Shown here piece after piece: positions 27,523-36,022 of a DNA stretch of 64,000 nt. Positions within the stretch are counted from its first letter, which is position 1. Each line of letters opens with the position of its first letter. Under the pieces are notes generated by a model. It did no database searches and was not told the origin of the DNA. It saw only the letters and a program-made list of their open reading frames with translations. Source of the DNA: Sedimenticola sp. (lineage in GTDB: Bacteria; Pseudomonadota; Gammaproteobacteria; Chromatiales; Chromatiaceae); assembly GCA_026992075.1 (NCBI GenBank), contig JALXAM010000007.1, forward strand, positions 1 to 64,000. The letters are read 5' to 3'. A program made the translations under genes and the position numbers.

Positions 27523-27546
27523 GCTTCTTCCAGGATGGATCAGAGG
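27523..27546. repeat. Degenerate end of the MITE family (copy 3)
   Basis: GCTTCTTCCAGGATGGATCAGAGG matches the complement of the shared left end of copies 1 and 2 (GCTTCGTCCAGGATTAGATCAGAGG) with one substitution, a one-base gap and one further change. It lies in the leader of the response-regulator gene. Only this end is recognisable. Confidence 0.45.
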
Positions 27547-27598
27547 TGTTTTCAAAGCTTAGCCCATTTCCAAGGCATTTTTCCGTGCCGCCAACGAT

Positions 27599-27630
27599 AA
27601 AAACCCCGCACCACTCTCGCGGCGCGGGGG
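27599..27630 (-). terminator. Rho-independent terminator of the multiheme cytochrome gene
   Basis: On the minus strand CCCCGCGCC - 8-nt loop - GGTGCGGGG is followed by TTTTTA. It lies 20-50 bp past the cytochrome stop and before the two-component system, separating the two transcripts. Confidence 0.75.
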
Positions 27631-27648
27631 TCGCCTTGGACAGCAGAC

Positions 27649-30135
27649 CTATTTCAACTCGTTCTCATGACAGAGCTCACAGGTGACCGGCGTCCCCTTG
27701 GCCAGGAAAACCTGTTTGTTGCCATGTTCATCCTTGGCCAGGGTACGGTCAGTGGCAACCCGGGAGAGCACGCTGCCCTCACCCCGCTGGCCATGGCAAG
27801 CCCGGCAGGCATCCTTGTTCTTCTCCGCCAGCTCCTCGTGACCGCCCATGGAGAAGCTGGTGTCTCCCACCGGGTGCATGCCATGGGGGCCATCCAGGGT
27901 ATTCCCGAGGTCTCCGTTATGGCAGGTGCTGCACTCCACGATGGGCCCGGCATGCCCCTGCAGCCCTTCCGCCGCCCGATTGTCGTTGGCGAAGGGATTG
28001 GCATTGGGCCAGATGGCATGGGTGCTGCCATGGCAACCTTCGCAGAATACGCCGCCATGCCCCTTGCCTTCACCGGCTCCACTGAGCCGGTAAAGCGGCT
28101 CGTCGGAGGCGAAGCGGGAGTCGGGGAAATCCAACAGCTGCAGCCGGGTGTCTCCCCCGTAGCTCACATGTTCCGGCAGAGCATAGGCCATGCGGGCCCG
28201 CAGCCCGTCTGGATTGCCCCAGGTATCGGTAGTGTTCATCAGCAGATCGGCGAGAGCACCCTGTTTGCGCAACTGGGCCACCTGCAGCACGTCACCGACA
28301 TGACAGGACTGGCACTTGGGCTCGCTGGCCCAGGGAACTCGGCGGCTCCAGTCCGGACTGCCGTTGTCGGGGAAATTGGCGCTGAAGTCCTCACCCACCT
28401 GCGACGCCTGTCCGTGGCAGTCCTGGCACACGATGCCCCCCTCCGCCATGGCACCACGCAGGCACTTGGTGCGCTTGCCAGGATGGCAGGCGTAACAGGT
28501 CTGTTCCAGGATGGCCTGGGTCTGCTGTGGCGTGCGCTGGTCGAAAGTAGGCATGTCGGGAAACAGGTTCCGGAAGACCCCGTCCACATCCTTCGGGCTG
28601 TTTCGCAGGTTCCCGTGATGCCCGTGCATCACGCGGGACATGCTGTGATGCCTGGTCTGCTCCTTGCCGTTGTCGTCATTTGGCCCGAGCTGTGCCAGAT
28701 CCAGCGCCGGAGAATAATGACAATTGGCACAGACCACCGCGCGCCTTGCGTCAAGGGAGGTACCATTTTTTTCGTCGTGCAGACGCAGGATATTGATTTT
28801 GGAAGCATTCAACGCGATCTGCTCAGGGGTGTCCCCCGGCGCGTAATGGGGATCCTTGGGATCCGAGGTGTTGATATTGGCACCGTCGATGAAGTCGGCA
28901 TTGCTGTAATGGTTGGCCACATCATCACACTGGAACCCCAGACCCAACCCGATACAGACGTCGGCATCCAGGTGACAGGTCTGGCAATCCGCCTCGGAAG
29001 CCACTGGCACCACCACGTCATTCTGTGCCAACAGATTTCCCTGTGCATCCCTTGCCTCCACCCGCATCAAGGGATAGGCGTTTCGACGCCCCTGGTCGTC
29101 CACAGGGGTGATCGGAATCCCCTCGGCAACGAAACGTCGGAAGTTTCCCGCTTTGTAGCCAAAGGGAAAATTCATGAAAAAGGGCAGATCCTGATAAAAG
29201 CCGTGGAATGGTTGGGGGTCGTTGGCACTGTAGGGCGCCAGCTTGCCCGGCATGGTGGCCTGGTCAGCAGTGAGCGTGCCATCGCCCAGGTAAAGCCGTT
29301 CCACGTCGGGCGCCGGCAGACCCAGCAGATAACCGAGGGTGGTGTGGCGCAGGGGAAAGCCGGCCAGCACGCCCGGTGGGTAGAGGCTGTCATAGGCCAG
29401 GAAACCCAGCAGATCGGTGCCATCGCCGATCTCGTCCCAGAAATTGGCCTTATAGATCCCCTTCGCCAGGTCATTTTCGCTGGTGGTGTTGATGGAATCG
29501 GTGGCCAGCACGCCCTTGGAAGGATCATCAGGGTCGACGATATTGCCGGTCGCCGCCCTGTAGGTCACCGAGATCCCATCCGCCCGGGTGAGGTGTTTGG
29601 GTTCCTTGCCCTTTTGCAACACCTGGGCGTGCAAGACATTATAGGGTGGAAGGATGCTGAAGATCCGGTAATCCTGGTCGGCGCAGTGCATGCCGAGATC
29701 ATTGGCTGCCAGCACAGTGAAGTCACCACTCAGGGGTGGAGGGTTGTCGGGGGGAGGATTGTCCCCAGGAGGCTGGCCGCCACCGTTGTCACAATCGGAA
29801 GGAGCATCCTTCACGCGTTGGTCATCGGAGCTGCCGTCGGCAGACTGCACCGCATGCACTGAACAGGGGACACTGCCCCCGATCTGCACTTTCAGTTTCC
29901 ATTCTTTGTCTTTCACCCGAACGCTCCCGAGCGGCTGTCCTCCCGAACCGGTAAGCGTCACGGTGGCACCTTTCTGCCCTTTCCCCTTCACCTCCAAGCG
30001 CGCCTTTTCGGGCTTCCATTTCGCCTCCTTGATGTGTACCCGGCGGCTCTCCGGCTCATGATCGTGATCCGCGATGGATATCGCAGGCAGCAATACCAGC
30101 AGACCGGCCTGCAACAACAGGTACAATGGTTTCAT
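27649..30135 (-). CDS. Exported nine-heme c-type cytochrome
   Basis: The protein has 828 aa from ATG 30135 (GAGGAGG lies 8-9 bp upstream; the track GTG at 30144 is too close). It has a signal peptide, an N-terminal Ig/FN3-like region (35-110), a Pro-rich linker (about 120-140), and a region with NDLGMHCADQDYRIFSILPPYN that I recall from other uncharacterised multiheme proteins. Nine CxxCH heme sites follow (CQTCH, CANCH, CYACH, CQDCH, CQSCH, CEGCH, CSTCH, CRACH, CELCH). It should be periplasmic or at the outer surface and carry electrons. The redox partner or substrate is not evident. No porin, decaheme or lipobox neighbour marks a metal-reduction conduit. The gene stands alone with its own terminator. 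Confidence 0.93.
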   Translation of the reverse strand: MKPLYLLLQAGLLVLLPAISIADHDHEPESRRVHIKEAKWKPEKARLEVKGKGQKGATVTLTGSGGQPLGSVRVKDKEWKLKVQIGGSVPCSVHAVQSADGSSDDQRVKDAPSDCDNGGGQPPGDNPPPDNPPPLSGDFTVLAANDLGMHCADQDYRIFSILPPYNVLHAQVLQKGKEPKHLTRADGISVTYRAATGNIVDPDDPSKGVLATDSINTTSENDLAKGIYKANFWDEIGDGTDLLGFLAYDSLYPPGVLAGFPLRHTTLGYLLGLPAPDVERLYLGDGTLTADQATMPGKLAPYSANDPQPFHGFYQDLPFFMNFPFGYKAGNFRRFVAEGIPITPVDDQGRRNAYPLMRVEARDAQGNLLAQNDVVVPVASEADCQTCHLDADVCIGLGLGFQCDDVANHYSNADFIDGANINTSDPKDPHYAPGDTPEQIALNASKINILRLHDEKNGTSLDARRAVVCANCHYSPALDLAQLGPNDDNGKEQTRHHSMSRVMHGHHGNLRNSPKDVDGVFRNLFPDMPTFDQRTPQQTQAILEQTCYACHPGKRTKCLRGAMAEGGIVCQDCHGQASQVGEDFSANFPDNGSPDWSRRVPWASEPKCQSCHVGDVLQVAQLRKQGALADLLMNTTDTWGNPDGLRARMAYALPEHVSYGGDTRLQLLDFPDSRFASDEPLYRLSGAGEGKGHGGVFCEGCHGSTHAIWPNANPFANDNRAAEGLQGHAGPIVECSTCHNGDLGNTLDGPHGMHPVGDTSFSMGGHEELAEKNKDACRACHGQRGEGSVLSRVATDRTLAKDEHGNKQVFLAKGTPVTCELCHENELK

Positions 30136-30268
30136 GGCACCCACCCTCCTCGTTCGGTTTGGATACAGGCCAGATCATGGCAGGGGCAAATTAAGGCCCA
30201 CTTAAAATCCCATCATTTCCCTTGGACCCAAGCAGGGACACGAGATCCAGGTCACGAACCACACTGAG

Positions 30269-30670
30269 ATGGTGACTGAAGTCACACCACCGAAAGGCCA
30301 TGTCAGTTACCAGTTGCTGGTGCGAGTGTCCCACGCTGTCCGGTTACGCGTGGGGGCGTTGGGCACCCAGACCCTGGAGGCCGGCTGGTATCTCTACACC
30401 GGCAGCGCCCGCCGCAATCTGGCTGCACGCATCCAACGTCACCTGCACAGGAGCAAGCGCAAACGCTGGCACATCGATTACCTGTTGCTGAGCCCGGGTG
30501 TCGAAGTGGTGCGGGTCTTCACCTCCTCGAAAGAGGAGTGCCAATGGAACCAGGCCACCGGGGGCGAAGTGGTGATTCCCGGCTTCGGCGCCAGTGACTG
30601 CCGGCAAGGATGTGGAGCCCATCTGCTACGAATCGGGGAAACCCAGGCTATCCGGCTGCTGGAGCGTTGA
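30269..30670 (+). CDS. GIY-YIG-like (DUF123/Uri family) nuclease-related protein
   Basis: The protein has 133 aa. The motif [21 protein letters not shown] matches the GIY-YIG-like fold of the DUF123/Uri family, with [16 protein letters not shown] near the C-terminus. Its cellular role is unknown. ATG 30269 is inside a palindrome that may be a regulator site. It is divergent from the cytochrome gene. Confidence 0.8.
   Translation: MVTEVTPPKGHVSYQLLVRVSHAVRLRVGALGTQTLEAGWYLYTGSARRNLAARIQRHLHRSKRKRWHIDYLLLSPGVEVVRVFTSSKEECQWNQATGGEVVIPGFGASDCRQGCGAHLLRIGETQAIRLLER
30271..30286. promoter_or_regulatory. CRP/FNR-type palindrome upstream of the cytochrome gene
   Basis: GGTGACTGAAGTCACA contains the perfect inverted repeat GTGACT-GA-AGTCAC. 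It fits CRP-type TGTGA-N6-TCACA with one mismatch. It is about 140 bp upstream of the cytochrome start and overlaps the first codons of the DUF123 gene. Confidence 0.35.
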
Positions 30671-30776
30671 AGCCGGGAACAGTTTCGATGGCACCCGGGG
30701 GTATTACCGTCGGGCGCGAAGCGGGTTGCCAAGAACACGGCTGGCCCCTATTCTCAAAACCAGAGGAGGAGAGTTC

Positions 30777-31184
30777 ATGCGGATCTTGCACACCATGCTG
30801 CGGGTTGGAGACCTGCAGCGCTCCATCGATTTCTACACCCAGGTACTGGGGATGAAGCTGCTGCGACAGAAGGACTACCCGGAAGGGCGCTTCACCCTGG
30901 CCTTCGTGGGCTACGAGGACGAGTCCCGGCAGGCGGTGCTGGAGCTCACCTACAACTGGGATATCCATGAATACGAGCTGGGCACCGGATTCGGCCACAT
31001 TGCCATCGGGGTGGATGACGTCCACCAGGCCGCCCGGGCCGCGCAGGAGCGGGGGGCCAGGATCATCCGCGAACCAGGCCCGATGAACGCCGGCACCACC
31101 ATCATCGCCTTCATCGAGGATCCCGACGGTTATCCCATCGAGCTGTTGGAAGACCGCTGGGCAAAACAGGAATCCCGGGGGTAG
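30777..31184 (+). CDS. gloA: Lactoylglutathione lyase (glyoxalase I)
   Basis: The protein has 135 aa and starts at ATG 30777 behind GAGGAGGAG. It isomerises the methylglyoxal-glutathione hemithioacetal to S-lactoylglutathione. The fold is that of vicinal-oxygen-chelate enzymes. Metal-ligand segments are visible: [16 protein letters not shown] (His5), VLELTYNW (Glu), [11 protein letters not shown] (His) and [11 protein letters not shown] (Glu). It matches the nickel-type bacterial enzyme in length. Four bases separate its stop from the thioredoxin gene. Confidence 0.95.
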   Translation: MRILHTMLRVGDLQRSIDFYTQVLGMKLLRQKDYPEGRFTLAFVGYEDESRQAVLELTYNWDIHEYELGTGFGHIAIGVDDVHQAARAAQERGARIIREPGPMNAGTTIIAFIEDPDGYPIELLEDRWAKQESRG

Positions 31185-31189
31185 CGGAC

Positions 31190-31585
31190 GTGGACCTCAC
31201 CGCCATCCTCACCATCGGCTTCGTGGTGGCCCTGCTCGGCTGGTTCCTTTACATGGGGCATGCGGCCAAAGCAGCGGTGGGACGCTCGGTGAGCTTCCTG
31301 CGCCAGCAGATCCCGGAGCTGGATGGAGACGGCCCCATGCTGGTCTACTGCTACAGCCCACGATGCGGACCCTGCCGCCACATGACGCCAGTGATGGACC
31401 AGCTGGCCGAGGAGACGGGGCGGGTGTTCAAGTTCGACGTCAGCCGCAACCTGGAGCTGGCCCAGGAGATCGGCATCCGCGCCACGCCCACCATCCTGCT
31501 GGTGGACGCAGGCGAGGTGCGGCAGGTGCTCATCGGTGCCCAATCACCGACCAAGCTGCGCCAACTCCTCAACTCCCCAGCATGA
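31190..31585 (+). CDS. Membrane-anchored thioredoxin-like protein
   Basis: The protein has 131 aa with GTG start 31190, 5 bp after gloA. An N-terminal helix (AILTIGFVVALLGWFLYMG) anchors a thioredoxin domain with the active site CGPC and the cis-Pro segment IRATPTILLVD. The active-site motif is that of true thioredoxin. The side of the membrane it faces is not certain, and the target is unknown. The gene order with gloA suggests an oxidative or electrophile-stress function. Confidence 0.88.
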   Translation: MDLTAILTIGFVVALLGWFLYMGHAAKAAVGRSVSFLRQQIPELDGDGPMLVYCYSPRCGPCRHMTPVMDQLAEETGRVFKFDVSRNLELAQEIGIRATPTILLVDAGEVRQVLIGAQSPTKLRQLLNSPA

Positions 31586-31771
31586 TCCATATCCCGCCAC
31601 AGGCGGCATTCACTCATGACCGCAGGCCGGGCCTCAACCCGAAGTCCGATTCTGGCTCCATCGGACCAAAGCCCGATCCTTGAACGAGAACCATCCGCTG
31701 ATACAAGGCGGGCCTGAGCCATGACAATCGGGTGTCAGGAGCGTTCCTCCATGGAAGCAGGGGTTGAACCC

Positions 31772-31801
31772 AATATCAGAAATTCATATTTTACTGATAT
31801 T
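31772..31801. promoter_or_regulatory. AT-rich inverted repeat upstream of the lipase-like gene
   Basis: AATATCAG - 14 nt - CTGATATT is perfect over 8 bp per arm, in an AT-rich patch that is unusual for this GC-rich window. It ends 20 bp before the ATG at 31822 and overlaps the likely promoter. A dimeric repressor or activator could bind here. The rest of the 236-bp region 31586-31821 shows nothing recognisable. Confidence 0.4.
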
Positions 31802-31821
31802 CATCCGACCGGAGAGTCCTC

Positions 31822-32643
31822 ATGAAAAAAATCCTGCTGCTCGGCCTCCTCCTGATGCTTCCCCTGCGCGCCGGCGCCGAGGTGGCACTGCTGGTGCACG
31901 GTTACCTCAGCAACTCCGCCACCTGGGAGCTGAGCGGCGTCAATGCCGCCCTGCGCCAGGCGGGCTGGCAGTATGGTGGCAACTACGCTTTTTCGCCAAC
32001 GGGCCTGGTGGACCGCACCCTACCCGCCGCGCGGCACTCCAAGCGCACTTTCTATACCTTGGACGTGCCCTCCCTGGCACCGCTGCCGATCCAGGCGGCC
32101 TGGATCGAGGCTGCACTGAACCGGATCGCCGCCGAGCATCCGAATGAGGCCGTGACCCTGGTGGGCCACTCCGCCGGCGGGGTGGCCGCCCGGCTGACAC
32201 TGGTCCGCCATGGTACCGGGCCAGTGAAGCGGCTGGTGACCATTGCCGCGCCTCACTTGGGCACCGACCGGGCGGTGAAGGCACTGGACGCGGTGGACGA
32301 CGACGGGTTCTTCGGTCCCATCAAGGAATGGATCGTGAAGCGGGAGATCGGCAAGGGGCTCTACCGTACCCTGGAACTCTCCCGCGGGGTGCTGTTCGAC
32401 TTGGTGCCGCCGGCCCCCGGCACCCTGCTGTGGTGGCTCAATGGCCAGCTCCACCCGGATATCGAGTATGTCTCGGTGGTGCGCAGCGCCGGTTACTTCA
32501 TCGCCGGAGATCTGCTGGTACCCCCCTTCAGCCAGGACATGAACCGGGTGCCGGCCCTGGCAGGGCGCTCCCAGGTCTACATCACCATCCAGGGACACCA
32601 GCTCACGCCCGCGGATGGTCTGCTGCTGGCCAGGATACTGTAG
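31822..32643 (+). CDS. Secreted alpha/beta-hydrolase, lipase/esterase-like
   Basis: The protein has 273 aa. The signal peptide is MKKILLLGLLLMLPLRAGA. After it, LLVHGYLSNSATWE forms the oxyanion region and LVGHSAGGVAARL carries the nucleophile Ser (GxSxG). PHLGTDRA follows, and a His near the C-terminus (IQGHQL) could complete the triad. The layout resembles extracellular triacylglycerol lipases and PGAP1-like esterases. The substrate is unknown. It might be a cargo of the type II secretion system in this window. A dispersed palindromic repeat follows directly. Confidence 0.85.
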   Translation: MKKILLLGLLLMLPLRAGAEVALLVHGYLSNSATWELSGVNAALRQAGWQYGGNYAFSPTGLVDRTLPAARHSKRTFYTLDVPSLAPLPIQAAWIEAALNRIAAEHPNEAVTLVGHSAGGVAARLTLVRHGTGPVKRLVTIAAPHLGTDRAVKALDAVDDDGFFGPIKEWIVKREIGKGLYRTLELSRGVLFDLVPPAPGTLLWWLNGQLHPDIEYVSVVRSAGYFIAGDLLVPPFSQDMNRVPALAGRSQVYITIQGHQLTPADGLLLARIL

Positions 32644-32720
32644 TAGGAGGCGCGTCCCCGCGCCGAACGACGAAGGCACCCCACGCCTTCCCGGGTTCGC
32701 GGCGGGGGCCCTGCTCCCAC
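32644..32720. repeat. Dispersed palindrome family A (TAGGAG-GCGCGTCCCCGCGCC-GAAC), copy 1
   Basis: TAGGAGGCGCGTCCCCGCGCCGAAC is followed after about 30 bp by its imperfect complement GTTCGCGGCGGGGGCCCTGCTCC. Further copies lie at 40340, 45190 and 54605. It sits between convergent genes and may serve as a transcription terminator. Confidence 0.7.
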
Positions 32721-32724
32721 AGGT

Positions 32725-33822
32725 TCACGGATGGGGCGGGATCACCGGGGTGGGCGGCTTCACGTCGGCATTCTGTGCCCGGTGACGCAGAGCGTGGTCC
32801 ATGAGCACGATGGCCAGCATCGCCTCCACGATGGGCACGGCACGAATGCCCACGCAGGGGTCGTGGCGCCCCTTGGTGACCACCTCCACCGGCCTCCCCT
32901 CCACATCCAGGGTCTGACCGCCCAGGCGGATGCTGGAGGTGGGCTTGAAGGCCACCCGCGCCAGGATCTCCTGGCCGGACGAGATGCCCCCCAGGATGCC
33001 GCCGGCATTGTTGCTGAGGAAGCCTTCCGGCGTCATCTCGTCCCGGTGCTCGGTGCCCTTCTGGCGCACCGATTCGAAGCCGGCACCGATCTCCACCCCC
33101 TTGGCAGCGTTGATGCTCATCAGCGCGTGGGCGATGTCGGCATCGAGACGGTCGAACACCGGCTCACCCCAACCCGGCGGCACCCCGGTGGCCACCACGG
33201 TCACCTCGGCGCCCACCGAGTTACCCTCCTTGCGCAGGGCGTCCATGTAGGTCTCCAGCTCCGGCACCTGGTCGGCGTCGGGCCAGAAGAAAGGGTTCTG
33301 CTCCACCGGCTCCCAGGAGAAGCCGCGCGGACGGGCCTCGCCCAGGGCCGACAGATAACCGCGGATCTCCACCCCGTAGCGCTGACGCAGATATTTCCTG
33401 GCGATGGCCCCGGCAGCCACCCGCATGGCGGTCTCCCGCGCCGAGGAGCGGCCGCCCCCGCGGTAGTCACGAATCCCGTACTTTTGCAGGTAGGTGTAGT
33501 CAGCATGCCCGGGGCGGAACCGGGCCGCGATCTCGGAGTAGTCCTTGGAACGCTGGTCGGTGTTGTGGATGATCAGCCCGATAGGGGTACCGGTGGTCCT
33601 GCCCTCGAACACCCCGGAGAGGATCTGCACCAGGTCCGGCTCACGCCGCTGCGTGGTGTGGCGGCTCTTGCCGGGACGGCGCCGCTCGAGGTCGGGCTGG
33701 ATGTCCGCCTCGCTCAGCTCCATCCCGGGAGGGCAGCCGTCGACGATACAGCCGATGGCCGGACCATGGCTCTCCCCAAAGCTGGTGACGGTGAAGAGCT
33801 TGCCGATGCTGTTGCCCGACAT
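32725..33822 (-). CDS. aroC: Chorismate synthase
   Basis: The protein has 365 aa. It converts 5-enolpyruvylshikimate-3-phosphate to chorismate, the last shikimate step. The family signatures are [35 protein letters not shown] and the flavin-site [33 protein letters not shown] and KGRHDPC are also intact. It overlaps the tolC stop by one base and is the last gene of the peptidase-tolC-aroC cluster. Confidence 0.98.
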   Translation of the reverse strand: MSGNSIGKLFTVTSFGESHGPAIGCIVDGCPPGMELSEADIQPDLERRRPGKSRHTTQRREPDLVQILSGVFEGRTTGTPIGLIIHNTDQRSKDYSEIAARFRPGHADYTYLQKYGIRDYRGGGRSSARETAMRVAAGAIARKYLRQRYGVEIRGYLSALGEARPRGFSWEPVEQNPFFWPDADQVPELETYMDALRKEGNSVGAEVTVVATGVPPGWGEPVFDRLDADIAHALMSINAAKGVEIGAGFESVRQKGTEHRDEMTPEGFLSNNAGGILGGISSGQEILARVAFKPTSSIRLGGQTLDVEGRPVEVVTKGRHDPCVGIRAVPIVEAMLAIVLMDHALRHRAQNADVKPPTPVIPPHP

Positions 33823-35123
33823 CAGTTCTCGGCCAGCAGGGCGTTGATCTTCTCCAGCTCCTTTTCGGTGAGCACGCCGGCGGCCCGCTTGAGCGCCAGC
33901 ACGGAGGTGACATAGGTGTAACGCGCCTTGGCATGATCCCGCAGGGCCCGGTAATAGTCCCGCTGGGCGTTGAGCACGTCCACCATGGTACGGGTGCCCA
34001 CGTCGAAGCCCGCCTTGGTGGCGTCCAGCGCGCTCTTGGTGGAGACGATGGCCGCCGCCAGGGATTTCACCGCGCTGATGCTGGCCTGCAGGGCGCGGTA
34101 GGCGTTGCGTACCTGCTTGTCGGCCTCGCGGCGGGCCTGGTCCAGCCGCTCCTGGGCGGCGATGAGGTTGGCCCGGGCCTGGCGGGTGGCTGCCTCCACG
34201 CCTCCCCCCTGGTAGATGGGCACGTTGAGCTGCACTCCGATGGCGCCGGAGCGGGTGTCGTCGAACAGGGCGTTCTCCCGGTCGCTGTGGCTGAGGCCGT
34301 AGCTGCCGAACAGGTCCAGGGTGGGATAGTGGCCGGAGCGCTGTGCCTCCACTTCCCGTTGCGCCACCTGGGCGGCATCGGACGCCGCCTTCACATCAGG
34401 ACTGTTTTTCATCGCCATGGCGCTCCATTCCTCGATGTCGGCCGGCATGGGCGGCTCCAGCGGGATCTTCTTCTTCAGGTCCGCCAGCTTCTCGGGGCGC
34501 ACGCCCAGGATCTGCCGCAACGCCTCCCAGGCATTGTCCAGATCGTTGATGGCCAGGATCTCGTTGGTCACCGCCTGATCGTAGCGCGCCTGCGCTTCGT
34601 GCACCCCGGTGATGGCGATGAGCCCCACCTCGAAGCGCTGCTTGGCCTGTTCCAGCTGGCGCGCCGTGGCCTTCTTGTCGGCCTGCACGAAGGTGAGGGT
34701 CTCCTGGGCGGTGAGCACGTCGAAATAGGCCTTGGAGACCCGCAGCATCAGGTCCTGCTGCTGCGCGCGGTAGACCGAGGCTGCCTGCTCCACCTGCCAT
34801 TCGGACTGTTCCAGCCGCACCAGCCGGTCCCGACGATAGATGGGCTGGTTGAGACCCACCGAGAGATCGGTGGTGCCGAAGTTGTCCGACTTGCCGCCGG
34901 AAGGATCATAGCGGTTGTAGGCGGCGTCTCCCGTGATGGAGATCTGCGGCAGCAACTGGGAGAGCGCCAGCGGTTTGGCTTCCTGCTGCGCCTTGAGGGT
35001 GGCGGCCGCCTCCCGCAGTACCGGGTCCCGTTCCAGCGCCAGCTTGTACACTTCCAGCAGGTCTTCCGCCAGGGAGCCCTGCGACAGGGCCAGCAGCAGA
35101 GAAGCGAGAATCGTTTTCTTCAT
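33822..35123 (-). CDS. TolC-family outer-membrane channel
   Basis: The protein has 433 aa. Signal peptide [19 protein letters not shown], then two repeated OEP domains with alternating coiled-coil helices ([20 protein letters not shown] and [21 protein letters not shown]). It forms a trimeric exit duct for type I secretion or efflux. It lies between an M23 peptidase and aroC and overlaps the peptidase by 4 bp. No membrane-fusion partner is adjacent, so the partner pump is elsewhere or the MsbA-like exporter next door is unrelated. tolC is a reasonable symbol but not certain. Confidence 0.92.
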   Translation of the reverse strand: MKKTILASLLLALSQGSLAEDLLEVYKLALERDPVLREAAATLKAQQEAKPLALSQLLPQISITGDAAYNRYDPSGGKSDNFGTTDLSVGLNQPIYRRDRLVRLEQSEWQVEQAASVYRAQQQDLMLRVSKAYFDVLTAQETLTFVQADKKATARQLEQAKQRFEVGLIAITGVHEAQARYDQAVTNEILAINDLDNAWEALRQILGVRPEKLADLKKKIPLEPPMPADIEEWSAMAMKNSPDVKAASDAAQVAQREVEAQRSGHYPTLDLFGSYGLSHSDRENALFDDTRSGAIGVQLNVPIYQGGGVEAATRQARANLIAAQERLDQARREADKQVRNAYRALQASISAVKSLAAAIVSTKSALDATKAGFDVGTRTMVDVLNAQRDYYRALRDHAKARYTYVTSVLALKRAAGVLTEKELEKINALLAEN

Positions 35124-35959
35124 TGTCTTTTCTCCTGATCTTTCTGCATGGGGCCCACCACCGTCTGCGGATCCACCCGCCTGCCCCTCAGGTTCATGCG
35201 CCAGTCCAGATGGGAGCCGGTCGCTCTGCCGGTGGCCCCCATCTCGGCCACCACTTCACCCTTCTTCACATGATCCCCCACCTTGACGAGGATCCGGCTC
35301 AGGTGCATGAGAGTGGATGATAACCCATGGCCATGATCGATGATGAGCGTGCCCCCCGAATAGAAGAGGTCCGGCTCGGCCAGTGTGACGATGCCATCCG
35401 CCGGCGCCCGCACCGGGGTACCCACGGGGCCGGCGATATCCACCCCGTAATGGGGGCGGCGCGGCTTGCCGTTGAGAATACGCTGGCTGCCGTAGACACC
35501 GGTGATGGGCCCGGTGGCCGGCCACTGGAAGCCTCTCAGGAAATCGGTGCGTCGGTCCCGCCGTGCCCGGGCCTTCTTCACCAGGGCGACTTCCCGGCGG
35601 ATGCGCTCCAGGGTCTTCTTGCTGCGGGGGGTGACCTTGGAGGGCGGCAGCCCGTCGATACGCTGAATACGATATTGCCGCTTCGCCACCTTGAGCTCAC
35701 GCTGAATGCGCTTCCCACCGGGCAACACCACCTCCAGTTTCGAGCGTTCCGGCGCTTCACGCCCGAAGCCGATGACGAAGTCCCCTTCCGGCGACACCGG
35801 CACCGGTTCGCCATCCTGGAACACCCTGGCGCCCGGCATGGCCCTGCCGAACACCACCGCGCCCTGTTCCAGCGGCCCCTGAAGTTCCAGGGGGGCCGCG
35901 ATCAGCACAGCGCTCCAGCACAGCAGAAGCAGCGACAGGTTGCGAAGCGACGAAGGCAT
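35120..35959 (-). CDS. M23-family (LytM-like) periplasmic peptidase
   Basis: The protein has 279 aa from ATG 35959 (ATG 35995 adds 12 residues). It has a signal peptide, an Ig-like N-domain (30-130) and a LytM domain with HYGVDIAGPVGTPVRAPADG. The last motif reads HLDWR, Asp replacing the second His of HxH, a variant I recall in a subgroup of this family. With the Zn-ligand His and Asp of HxGxD intact, activity is possible but not assured. It would act on peptidoglycan cross-links. It is cotranscribed with tolC (ATGA overlap) and divergent from the ABC transporter. Confidence 0.88.
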   Translation of the reverse strand: MPSSLRNLSLLLLCWSAVLIAAPLELQGPLEQGAVVFGRAMPGARVFQDGEPVPVSPEGDFVIGFGREAPERSKLEVVLPGGKRIQRELKVAKRQYRIQRIDGLPPSKVTPRSKKTLERIRREVALVKKARARRDRRTDFLRGFQWPATGPITGVYGSQRILNGKPRRPHYGVDIAGPVGTPVRAPADGIVTLAEPDLFYSGGTLIIDHGHGLSSTLMHLSRILVKVGDHVKKGEVVAEMGATGRATGSHLDWRMNLRGRRVDPQTVVGPMQKDQEKRQ

Positions 35960-36022
35960 GAAAGCGTCCGGAGTGGCCAATGGAAACCCGGCCATTCTAG
36001 CAAAAGTTGATAGAATCACCCG

